Shown one piece after another: positions 1 to 5,401 of a stretch of 5,401 nt of DNA (positions within the stretch are counted from its first letter, which is position 1; every line of letters begins with the position of its first letter). Position numbers and translations under genes: made by a program. Location of the stretch: contig DPBN01000279.1 in the NCBI GenBank assembly GCA_003516955.1, forward strand, positions 1 through 5,401. The letters are read 5' to 3'. The stretch is from Armatimonadota bacterium (GTDB lineage: Bacteria > Armatimonadota > Fimbriimonadia > Fimbriimonadales > Fimbriimonadaceae). The notes beneath the pieces were generated by a model that did not search any database, had not been told where the DNA came from, and saw only the letters and a list, made by a program, of their open reading frames with translations.

Positions 1-56
1 CGATCGCTCGCTCCCCGCCTCTTTTGCTACCCCGCTTCCCCGGCCGATTGCGGCCT

Positions 57-1034
57 TCAAGGGGCCACTGGCCGGCCCTCCGCCACGCTCCGGTAGCCGG
101 CCAACGCGATCTTCGCCGCACGCAGGCCGTCCTCGGTCGGAATAGGCGGGGGAGTCTCCCCGCGCACCACGCGCACAAAGTCCTCCACCAAGCCGGCGTC
201 CATGTCCGAACCGTAGAACGCGACGCCGTAGGTCGTTCCGCCTTTGCGGTAGTGCCCGATCTCCTGTGCAAACATGTCCATCTCGAGCACTCCACGTTCG
301 CAGACGATGGTCATGGTCACGTCGCCCCAGGTCTTGAAGGTTTCCGGGCGGGACCAGCTCGAGTCGATCGTCGCGAACAGACCCGAGGGATAGCCGAGCG
401 TCAGCATCGCCGTGTCCTCCCAGGTCTGGCCGTACATCCGGTTTCCCGTCTGGGCGAACACGCTCGCCGGCTCCTCGCCGAGCAGCACCCAGAGCAGGTC
501 GGCCACGTGCACCACATGGTCGATCATCGCGCCGCCGCCGCTCTTCGACGGGTCAACGAACCAGCCGAACGGGCACGTGCCATGGTTGGTGGCGCACACC
601 GCCAACGCCTTGCCCAGCTCGCCGGCCTGATACCGTCTCCTCAGCGCGCCGAACGCCGAGGCGTATCGGCAGGGGAAGGCCGTCATGAGGGGGATGTTGC
701 TCTTCCGGAGCACCTGCTCCAGGCGCCGGGCGTCGGTCTCCGAAGCCACCAGCGGCTTCTCGCACAAGACGGGCTTGCCGGCGAGCGCGGCGTGCTCCAC
801 CATCTCTACGTGCCGCAGGTTCTCGCTCGTCACGATCAAGCCGTCGCACTCGGCGACCAGGGCGCCGGGGCTCTCGAAGACCCGGACTCCCAGAGACTCC
901 GCAAAGCTCCTCGCCCGATCGGCGTCGTCGTCCCAGACTCCGCGGATCTCCACCTCCGGCAGCCGCCTCAACCCGGCGGCATAGCCATGCGAATGCATGT
1001 GCGCGACGCTGAGAAAACCGATCCCCACGGCCAT
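57..1034 (-). CDS. Gfo/Idh/MocA family NAD(P)-dependent oxidoreductase
   Basis: Predicted cytoplasmic 325-aa dehydrogenase; substrate unknown, in this family usually a sugar, inositol or related polyol. The N-terminal Rossmann half opens with a strand and a glycine-containing turn (VGIGFLSVAH, about residues 3-12), followed by an acidic cluster after the second strand (WDDD, 34-37) where the cofactor ribose is normally bound. The family EKP motif is at 92-94 with K93 as the expected catalytic lysine. The C-terminal half has GGGAMIDHVVH (167-177), giving the family Asp and His at D172 and H176. The length is typical of the shorter members. ATG 1034 was chosen because it places the Rossmann strand at the very N-terminus. 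The frame stays open to 1253, but that extension would run into mnmG on the other strand and has no family character. Only a weak GGA lies upstream. The gene is divergent from mnmG across 85 bp. Family assignment is firm; substrate is not predictable. Confidence 0.92.
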   Translation of the reverse strand: MAVGIGFLSVAHMHSHGYAAGLRRLPEVEIRGVWDDDADRARSFAESLGVRVFESPGALVAECDGLIVTSENLRHVEMVEHAALAGKPVLCEKPLVASETDARRLEQVLRKSNIPLMTAFPCRYASAFGALRRRYQAGELGKALAVCATNHGTCPFGWFVDPSKSGGGAMIDHVVHVADLLWVLLGEEPASVFAQTGNRMYGQTWEDTAMLTLGYPSGLFATIDSSWSRPETFKTWGDVTMTIVCERGVLEMDMFAQEIGHYRKGGTTYGVAFYGSDMDAGLVEDFVRVVRGETPPPIPTEDGLRAAKIALAGYRSVAEGRPVAP

Positions 1035-1070
1035 GCGGTCCGATTCGGCGCGAACCGGCGGAATTCCTGC

Positions 1071-1088
1071 GTCCCGGCGCGCCGGGAC
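1071..1088. promoter_or_regulatory. Perfect 18-bp palindrome in divergent intergenic region
   Basis: GTCCCGGCGCGCCGGGAC equals its own reverse complement over all 18 bases and lies between the start codons of the oxidoreductase (1034) and mnmG (1120). It has no central loop, so a dimeric regulator site is more natural than an RNA hairpin. It covers part of the place where a -35 element would sit for the TACAAT hexamer at 1108-1113. In GC-rich DNA a GC-only palindrome can arise by chance, so the operator role is inference. Confidence 0.35.
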
Positions 1089-1107
1089 CTTGCCTTGGGT
1101 GCTGACG

Positions 1108-1113
1108 TACAAT
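1108..1113 (+). promoter_or_regulatory. Putative -10 hexamer for mnmG, leaderless type
   Basis: TACAAT stands out in a GC-rich intergenic region and ends 6 nt before the mnmG ATG at 1120. A transcript starting the usual 6-8 nt after the -10 element would begin at or next to the start codon. There is no Shine-Dalgarno sequence before the ATG, which fits leaderless initiation. No convincing -35 is seen at 16-18 nt; TTGCCT at 1090-1095 is only 12 nt upstream. Confidence 0.45.
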
Positions 1114-1119
1114 CTGCCG

Positions 1120-3000
1120 ATGCTTCGGTGCGACGTCGTCGTGGTAGGGGCCGGCCACGCCGGGATCGAGGCCGCGCTCGCCGCCGCGAAGCTCGGAGCG
1201 GAGACCCTCTGCGTGACGCTCCGCTTGGACCGGGTCGGCCACCTTCCCTGCAACTGCTCGATCGGCGGTCCCGCAAAGGGTCACCTCGCGCGGGAGATCG
1301 ACGCTTTGGGGGGCCGGATGGGAATCGCCGCCGACCTCGCCACGACGCACATCCGGCGCGTCGGCACGGGCAAGGGTCCGGCCGTGCAGACGGTCCGCGT
1401 CCACGTCTGCAAAGACCTCTATCCGGCCCTGCAACTGACCGCTCTGCAGGCGCAGACCGGACTCGGTCTGATGGAGGGGGAGGTCTCCGACCTCTCCGTC
1501 GGTGCCAGAGATCTGCTGCTGGAGGTTCGGACCCAATCGGGAACGGAACAGATTGTTGCCCGAGCCGCCGTCCTGACGACCGGCACGTTCCTGAACGGGG
1601 TCTGCCACGTGGGCGATCGACAAGTTGCCGCCGGAAGGCACGGAGAGCCGGCGGTGGCCAACCTTTCGGCGCGCCTCGCCCAGCTCGGATTCCGGCTGCG
1701 ACGATTCAAGACGGGGACCACGCCGCGCGTGCGCCTCTCTTCGATTGATTTCGACGCGACCGAGGAGATGCCCTCCGAGCCCGAGGTCGGCCCGATCAGC
1801 TATCTCCACGACGCCGTGCCGGTCCAGCGGCCTCTGCTGAGCTGCCACCGCACCGCGACGAACGCGAGGACGCACGCCATCATCGGCGCGAACCTCAACC
1901 GCTCCGCGCTCTTCGGGGGTCGCATTCAAGGGATCGGGCCCCGCTACTGCCCGAGCATCGAGGACAAGGTGGTGCGCTTCGCCGGCAAGGAGTCGCACCC
2001 GATCTTCCTCGAGCGGGAGACTTGGGACGGCGAGTCGGTCTACGTGCAAGGGTTCTCCTCGTCGCTGCCGGAGGAAGTCCAGATCGAGGCTCTCAGAACG
2101 GTCGCGGGGCTGGAGCGGTGCGAGGTGCTCCGGGCGGGCTACGCCGCCGAATACGACATGGCCGATCCAAGGCAGCTGGACCACTCCCTGATGTCCCGCG
2201 CGGTTCCAGGGCTGTTCCTCGCGGGCCAGATCAACGGAACATCCGGCTACGAGGAGGCAGCGGCGCAGGGACTGGTGGCTGGGATCAACGCCGCCCGGTA
2301 CGCTCAGGGCGCGCCGCCGATAGCACTGGAGCGGGAGACGTCGTTCCTCGGCGTCCTGATCGACGACTTGGTGACCAAGGGGGTGGAGGACCCGTACAGG
2401 ATGCTCACCTCGCGCGCGGAGCACCGCTTGGTCCTGCGGCACGACAACGCCGACGAGCGCCTCACGCCGATCGCGCGGGAGATCGGCCTCTGCTCCGAAG
2501 AGCGCTGGGCCAGGTTCCGAACCAAGCAGGATGCGATCCAGCGGACCAAGGAGGCGCTCCAGTCCCTGTTCGTCCATCCCCACCAGGCGCCCCAGCTGGA
2601 GGCCGAGGGCCTGGCGCCGGTCTCCCAGAGCACGAGTCTCTTCGCCCTGCTGCAGCGACCCGGCGTCGGCCTGGAACGCCTCTGCGCATTGGCGAGAAGG
2701 CTCGGGGTGTTGTTCGACCCGCCCCAGGACCAAGCTGTTCGCGAGCAGGTCGAGCTGGCCGGCAAATACGCCGGCTACATCGACCTCCAGCGGCGGAGCA
2801 TCGAAGCCGTGCGGCGCCTGGCGGAAATGCCCATCCCCCAGACGCTTCGATTCGACGAGGTGGCCGGCCTGAGCATCGAGGGTCGGGAGAAGCTGCGCGC
2901 CGCCCGGCCCCGGAACGTCGCCGAGGCATCCCGCGTTTCCGGCGTCCGGCCGTCCGACGTGGCTCTGCTCATCGGCTATCTGCGGGGGCGGCGCGGGTAG
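1120..3000 (+). CDS. mnmG: tRNA uridine-5-carboxymethylaminomethyl modification enzyme MnmG (GidA)
   Basis: FAD-dependent subunit of the MnmE-MnmG complex, which installs the (carboxymethyl)aminomethyl group on wobble uridine 34 of certain tRNAs. The 626 residues match the usual length near 630. The FAD-binding GAGHAG is at 10-15. The two cysteines conserved in the family are present as C44 (in LPCNCSIGG) and C277 (in GPRYCPSIED). GQINGTSGYEEAAAQG (369-384) and the DPYRMLTSRAEHRL block (424-437) are also characteristic. The C-terminal helical domain ends in SGVRPSDVALLIGYL (607-621), the expected MnmE/tRNA-contacting tail. ATG 1120 puts the first Rossmann strand three residues in; an in-frame GTG at 1099 would add seven residues and cannot be excluded. 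No Shine-Dalgarno is evident at either. Oddities: the residue after CN in the flavin loop is Cys (C46) where Pro is usual, and the stretch after KGPAVQ reads TVRVHVCKDLY where RAQ-D-LY is typical. mnmE is not in this window. Confidence 0.97.
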   Translation: MLRCDVVVVGAGHAGIEAALAAAKLGAETLCVTLRLDRVGHLPCNCSIGGPAKGHLAREIDALGGRMGIAADLATTHIRRVGTGKGPAVQTVRVHVCKDLYPALQLTALQAQTGLGLMEGEVSDLSVGARDLLLEVRTQSGTEQIVARAAVLTTGTFLNGVCHVGDRQVAAGRHGEPAVANLSARLAQLGFRLRRFKTGTTPRVRLSSIDFDATEEMPSEPEVGPISYLHDAVPVQRPLLSCHRTATNARTHAIIGANLNRSALFGGRIQGIGPRYCPSIEDKVVRFAGKESHPIFLERETWDGESVYVQGFSSSLPEEVQIEALRTVAGLERCEVLRAGYAAEYDMADPRQLDHSLMSRAVPGLFLAGQINGTSGYEEAAAQGLVAGINAARYAQGAPPIALERETSFLGVLIDDLVTKGVEDPYRMLTSRAEHRLVLRHDNADERLTPIAREIGLCSEERWARFRTKQDAIQRTKEALQSLFVHPHQAPQLEAEGLAPVSQSTSLFALLQRPGVGLERLCALARRLGVLFDPPQDQAVREQVELAGKYAGYIDLQRRSIEAVRRLAEMPIPQTLRFDEVAGLSIEGREKLRAARPRNVAEASRVSGVRPSDVALLIGYLRGRRG

Positions 3001-3003
3001 TCT
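2998..3003 (+). promoter_or_regulatory. TANNNT hexamer overlapping the mnmG stop
   Basis: TAGTCT begins with the TAG stop of mnmG and ends 6 nt before the GTG at 3010, the same geometry as the better TACAAT hexamers upstream of mnmG and of the gene starting at 3824. The match is poor (TANNNT only) and simple read-through from mnmG would explain expression, so this is a weak call. Confidence 0.15.
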
Positions 3004-3009
3004 GGACTG

Positions 3010-3486
3010 GTGCCGAAGATCGTCTCCTCAAGGATCGCACTCGGATTCCCGCGAGTCGCTCGCGTCTACGTCGGAAGGAGCCTGAGGGGTTCCCTGCCGC
3101 TGGCCATCCTCTGCTGGGTCTGTGCGATCGTGATCCTGACGAACGCCAGGACCACGCCGGAGCTCGCCTTTGGGCTGCTCGCGCTGTTCTTCCCGTTCCT
3201 CACGTCGGCCGCGATCCTGGCCATCCTGTGGCGGGCAAGGGCGGCCTTCGACGTCCCCAGGACCTTCGTGGTGGACGAACCAGGCATCGACGTGCTGGAC
3301 GACCGCGGCGGTTCCACACGGGTGCGCTGGGACCAGATCGTCTCCGCCGATCAGAGCCGAGAAGAGTGGGTGCTGCGCCTCAACACCAAAGGAATCCTCA
3401 TCCTTCCGAAGGAGGCTTTCACGGCAGACGACCAGGAGACCATCCAAGGTCGCCTGGAGCCGTGGCTCCGGCGCCGAACGCGCTAG
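3010..3486 (+). CDS. Small membrane protein with YcxB-like C-terminal domain
   Basis: Predicted 158-aa inner-membrane protein of unknown function. Two hydrophobic segments, about residues 29-45 and 52-74, form a helical hairpin. They are preceded by a basic N-terminus (R8, R15, R18, R23, R26) and followed by RAR, which suggests both ends are cytoplasmic. The soluble part (about 83-155) has the YcxB-like pattern: a beta-rich stretch FVVDEPGIDVLDDRG, a tryptophan in RVRWDQIVSAD (104-114), then LRLNTKGILILPKEAF (122-137) and a final amphipathic helix. The start is GTG 3010, 9 nt after the mnmG stop; no clear Shine-Dalgarno sequence and no good internal ATG are seen. The short gap suggests co-transcription with mnmG. 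The stop overlaps that of the opposite-strand gene by two bases. The domain assignment comes from recognised pattern and topology and is moderate. Confidence 0.75.
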   Translation: MPKIVSSRIALGFPRVARVYVGRSLRGSLPLAILCWVCAIVILTNARTTPELAFGLLALFFPFLTSAAILAILWRARAAFDVPRTFVVDEPGIDVLDDRGGSTRVRWDQIVSADQSREEWVLRLNTKGILILPKEAFTADDQETIQGRLEPWLRRRTR

Positions 3487-3824
3487 GAGGAGGCGGACTG
3501 CCGCGCGGGAGACTCGTCCATCCGCACACAGGCCAGACGGGGGCTGAACCAGATTCGACTGAGATCCTTCAGCGTCGGATTCCGCTTCTTCGCCAAGGCC
3601 GCCAGCTCCTCTTGGCCCAGTTTCCTCAGCTCCTCGCGCCTACGGTAGGCCGCGGCGATGCTCGAATGCCTCTCGATGAACACGAGGGCCTCGTACACCG
3701 GCTCCTGGAGCGACTCCTGGTCGTCCCCGAAGCGGTGCCGCCACATCGTGTGGTCGGCCGACAGCGTCACGTCCGTGTGCAGAACGCCGCGCAGATCCTT
3801 CGCAATGTACACAAAGGCGTTCAT
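3483..3824 (-). CDS. GIY-YIG superfamily-like protein with degenerate catalytic site
   Basis: A 113-aa cytoplasmic protein that resembles small stand-alone GIY-YIG domain proteins (YhbQ-like) over its first 90 residues. The start NAFVYIAKDL matches the family opening and keeps the first catalytic tyrosine (Y6 of VYI). The second motif, normally LYIGVT, reads LHTDVT (15-20), so the second Tyr and the Gly are gone. The usual Arg-Arg region is DHTMWRH (24-30), with H30 kept but the catalytic Arg apparently replaced by H25/T26. In the helix SIAAAYRRREELRKL (55-69) the metal-binding Glu position falls on R63, with E64 next to it. The NPTLKDLS block (82-89) matches the family NPxWxDL with N82 kept. 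A typical nuclease role is therefore unlikely, though the fold may bind nucleic acid or protein. ATG 3824 was chosen for the family N-terminus; ATG 3833 and GTG 3899 are alternatives. It lies downstream of rarA. Confidence 0.7.
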   Translation of the reverse strand: MNAFVYIAKDLRGVLHTDVTLSADHTMWRHRFGDDQESLQEPVYEALVFIERHSSIAAAYRRREELRKLGQEELAALAKKRNPTLKDLSRIWFSPRLACVRMDESPARQSASS

Positions 3825-3831
3825 CGCCTCC

Positions 3832-3837
3832 ATTGTA
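3832..3837 (-). promoter_or_regulatory. Putative -10 hexamer for the GIY-YIG-like gene
   Basis: On the minus strand TACAAT lies 7 nt before the ATG at 3824, so a transcript could begin at the start codon. It overlaps the alternative ATG at 3833 and so favours the 3824 start. The spacer GGAGGCG contains a GGAGG, but that is only 2 nt from the ATG, too close for normal Shine-Dalgarno use. A TTGGAT at 3858-3863 is a possible but badly spaced (20 nt) -35. This would be an internal promoter separating this gene from rarA. Confidence 0.35.
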
Positions 3838-3841
3838 AGGC

Positions 3842-3883
3842 CTATTTCCCGGGATCCATCCAAGATTCCGGCAGGAATCTCAT
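3842..3883 (-). other. 13-codon mini-ORF overlapping the rarA stop (ATGA)
   Basis: An ATG at 3883 overlaps the rarA TGA as ATGA and opens a frame encoding MRFLPESWMDPGK, ending with TAG at 3842-3844, 8 nt before the ATG at 3833. A strong Shine-Dalgarno-like AGGAGG lies 16 nt upstream inside rarA, too far for standard use. It could pass ribosomes from rarA to the next gene, or be chance. No homology is claimed. Confidence 0.12.
3863..3880 (-). repeat. Inverted repeat / hairpin just after rarA
   Basis: AGATTCC and GGAATCT form a perfect 7-bp stem around a 4-nt loop. The stem begins at the last base of the rarA stop codon. It lies in the short gap before the GIY-YIG-like gene. It has no following T-run and only moderate GC in the stem, so it is not a canonical intrinsic terminator; it may be an mRNA-end, pausing or processing element. 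Confidence 0.35.
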
Positions 3884-5217
3884 GCTCCGTCGGGATCACC
3901 CTCCTGCCCGCGGGACTTGCGCCTCTCCCGGATCCTCGCCTCGTAGCCCTCGGCCGTCGGGCGGTAGTAGGGTGTGTTCCAAGGGCCTTCCGGAAGATAG
4001 CGCTGGGCGACGTAGTGCCCGGGAAAGTCGTGCGGGTACTGGTACTCCTCCCCGAAGCCCATGTCCCGGTAGCCCTTGACCGGGGCGTTCCGCAAGTGGT
4101 TTGGAATCGGGGTCAGCGGAATCTTCTCGACGTCGCGGATCGCCGCCTCGATGGCCAGGTAAGCAGCGTTGCTCTTCGCCGCAGAGGCCAGGTAGGTCGT
4201 CGCCTGCGCCAGAACGATCCTTCCTTCCGGCATGCCGATGCGCTCCAGCGCCTGCGCGGCGGAAACCGCGACCACCAGGCCCTGCGGGTCCGCGTTCCCA
4301 ACGTCCTCGCTGGCCAGGATGATGAGCCGTCGGGCGATGAAGCGGGGGTCCTCGCCAGCCGCCAGCATCCTGGCCAGGTAGTGCAGGGCGGCGTCCGGGT
4401 CGCTGCCCCTCACCGACTTGATGAACGCGGAGATGGTGTCGTAGTGGTAGTCCCCCTGCTGGTCGTACCGCAGGGCCGGCCTCTGGAGCACCTGCTCCAC
4501 CAGCTCCAGCGTGACTTTGCCTCCATCGGGCACCTGCAGCGAGGCGGCCTCCAGAGCGTTCAGGGCCAGCCGCGCGTCGCCGTTCGCGCAGGCCACCAGA
4601 TGACGAAGGGCGGCACCAACCAGCTCGAGCCCGCGGCTTCCGAGGCCCCGCTCCGCGTCCGCCACCGCGCGACGGACCACTTCGGCGACCTCTTCCTCCT
4701 GCAGCGGCTTCAGGACCAAGACACGGGCTCTGGACAGAAGGGCCGGGGCTAGCACGAAGAACGGGCTCTCGGTGGTCACGCCCACCATCTCGAACGTGCC
4801 GTCCTCCAGGTAGCCCAGCAAGGAATCCTGCTGCGTGCGGTTGAAATGGTGGATCTCGTCCAGAATGAGCAGCGTCGGCTTGCCGCTCAGACGCCGGTGC
4901 TGATCCGCCCTCTTCGCGATCTCCCGGATGTCGGCGACCCCGGTCGTGACCGCCGAGCGGGCCTCGACGCGCGCGCCCCGGTACTGGGCGATCAGGTAGG
5001 CGAGGGTGGTCTTGCCGCACCCGGGCGGCGCCCAGAGGATCACCGAACCGAGGGATCCCTCCAAGATCGCGGTGCGCGTCGGCAGGCCCGGCGCCAGCAG
5101 ATGGGCCTGGCCCACGTACTCGTCCAAGGTCCGTGGGCGCATCCGCGCCGCCAAGGGCAGACGCTCGGCTGCACCCTGCCCCGCTTCGTCGTCGAAGAGG
5201 CCGCCCCCCGCCGCCAT
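3880..5217 (-). CDS. rarA: Replication-associated recombination protein A (RarA/MgsA, AAA+ ATPase)
   Basis: A 445-aa AAA+ ATPase of the clamp-loader-like RarA/Mgs1/WRNIP1 family, which acts at stalled or broken replication forks. The family N-terminal block PLAARMRPRTLDEYVGQ-HLL spans 21-41. Walker A is APPGCGKTT (63-71), with A63 where Gly is commoner. Walker B is LLILDEIHHFNRTQQDSLL (116-134) with D120/E121; the usual EVHRFN has a His here. The TTESP sensor region is at 148-152, the arginine finger in SRAR (162-165), and sensor 2 in GDARLALNALE (213-223). The C-terminal tetramerisation part includes RRLIILASEDVGNADP (296-311) and ends in YLPEG and YYRPTAEG, as in the family. Length is normal. 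ATG 5217 has GGTGG 8 nt upstream and follows the upstream DUF302 stop by 3 nt, indicating an operon. It is followed closely by the GIY-YIG-like gene. No sign of truncation. Confidence 0.97.
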   Translation of the reverse strand: MAAGGGLFDDEAGQGAAERLPLAARMRPRTLDEYVGQAHLLAPGLPTRTAILEGSLGSVILWAPPGCGKTTLAYLIAQYRGARVEARSAVTTGVADIREIAKRADQHRRLSGKPTLLILDEIHHFNRTQQDSLLGYLEDGTFEMVGVTTESPFFVLAPALLSRARVLVLKPLQEEEVAEVVRRAVADAERGLGSRGLELVGAALRHLVACANGDARLALNALEAASLQVPDGGKVTLELVEQVLQRPALRYDQQGDYHYDTISAFIKSVRGSDPDAALHYLARMLAAGEDPRFIARRLIILASEDVGNADPQGLVVAVSAAQALERIGMPEGRIVLAQATTYLASAAKSNAAYLAIEAAIRDVEKIPLTPIPNHLRNAPVKGYRDMGFGEEYQYPHDFPGHYVAQRYLPEGPWNTPYYRPTAEGYEARIRERRKSRGQEGDPDGA

Positions 5218-5220
5218 CGC

Positions 5221-5401
5221 TCAGGCCACCGTCTGGATCAGCCGCTGGAGCTCCTCATGCATGCGCACGCCCAGCTCCGGCAGGTCGGGGCCTTCGAAGA
5301 GGGCAGCCATCTGCCGGGCGTCGATGGTGTAGACCCGCACCGCGGTTCCGTCGTCGACCACCGCGACGGGGCAAGGCATCATCGTGGCGACGCGCGGGTC
5401 G
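5221..5401 (-). CDS. DUF302 family protein, C-terminal part (truncated by window edge)
   Basis: Only the last 59 residues are present; the start lies beyond the right end of the window. The visible sequence has the DUF302 signature: DPRVATMMPCPVAVVDDG followed by RVYTIDARQMAALFEG, corresponding to the family pattern of an LPC motif, a beta strand, and a 'v.tinp..m..l' segment. The tail is an amphipathic helix ending LQRLIQTVA before TGA. DUF302 proteins are small, of unproven function, and often found fused to or near other domains; here the full length and any fusion cannot be judged. The stop is 3 nt upstream of the rarA ATG, so the two are very probably co-transcribed, although a functional link is not established. 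Confidence 0.65.
   Translation of the reverse strand, partial: DPRVATMMPCPVAVVDDGTAVRVYTIDARQMAALFEGPDLPELGVRMHEELQRLIQTVA
5226..5230 (-). promoter_or_regulatory. Possible ribosome binding site for rarA
   Basis: GGTGG lies 8 nt before the rarA ATG, inside the last codons of the upstream DUF302 gene. It is a modest Shine-Dalgarno match at normal spacing; translation may also be coupled to the upstream stop, 3 nt away. Confidence 0.35.

Noticed and set aside
42..55. GGCCG-ATTG-CGGCC hairpin just after the oxidoreductase stop
   Set aside because: The stem is only 5 bp and the downstream minus-strand sequence is G-rich with no T-run, so an intrinsic terminator is not supported.
1035..1253. N-terminal extension of the oxidoreductase up to 1253
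   Set aside because: It would overlap mnmG on the other strand by more than 130 bp and would put 73 non-family residues before the Rossmann strand.
24..1748. 574-codon open frame on the plus strand
   Set aside because: It is antisense to the oxidoreductase and out of frame with mnmG, both of which have firm family motifs.
553..2733. 726-codon open frame on the minus strand, antisense to mnmG
   Set aside because: It lies opposite clear mnmG and oxidoreductase coding sequence, has no recognisable domain, and is Arg/Gly/Pro-rich low-complexity translation typical of shadow frames in GC-rich DNA.
3825..3899. GTG start at 3899 for the GIY-YIG-like gene
   Set aside because: It overlaps the rarA coding end, the AGGAGG abuts the GTG with no spacer, and the added 25 residues do not fit the family N-terminus.
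2022..4079. 685-codon open frame on the plus strand
   Set aside because: It runs out of frame through mnmG, the YcxB-like gene and the opposite-strand genes; its composition is that of a shadow frame.
3896..5020. 374-codon minus-strand frame overlapping rarA
   Set aside because: It is a frame-shifted reading of rarA with no motifs of its own.

Overview
This is a GC-rich bacterial window with very dense coding. It holds four complete genes in two opposed groups, a small fifth gene with a degenerate nuclease fold, and one truncated gene at the right edge. No mobile element, CRISPR array, rRNA or tRNA is visible. The proteins (MnmG, RarA, a Gfo/Idh/MocA oxidoreductase, DUF302 and YcxB-like proteins) fit a free-living, non-proteobacterial organism. 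The phylum cannot be fixed from the sequence. An Armatimonadota-like or similar environmental lineage is only a guess.

Left region (1-1119). A minus-strand NAD(P)-dependent oxidoreductase of the Gfo/Idh/MocA family (57-1034) is divergent from mnmG. They share an 85-bp intergenic region with a perfect 18-bp palindrome (1071-1088) and a good -10 hexamer, TACAAT, ending 6 nt before the mnmG ATG.

Middle region (1120-3486, plus strand). A full-length mnmG (626 aa, tRNA wobble-uridine modification) is followed 9 nt later by a gene for a small two-helix membrane protein with a YcxB-like cytoplasmic domain. The two are probably co-transcribed. The second gene ends tail to tail with the opposite group, and the two stop codons share the tetranucleotide CTAG.

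Right region (3483-5401, minus strand). In transcription order these are the C-terminal end of a DUF302-family protein (partial), rarA (AAA+ replication-associated recombination ATPase; ATG 3 nt after the DUF302 stop), and a 113-aa protein that lines up with small GIY-YIG nuclease-like proteins but has lost most catalytic positions. The 46-55 bp between rarA and this last gene carry a 7-bp-stem hairpin, a stop/start-overlapping 13-codon mini-ORF and a second TACAAT hexamer, 7 nt before the preferred ATG.

The main points for follow-up are the apparently catalytically dead but intact GIY-YIG protein next to RarA, and the repeated -10-like hexamers 6-7 nt upstream of starts that lack a Shine-Dalgarno sequence, which suggests leaderless transcription.
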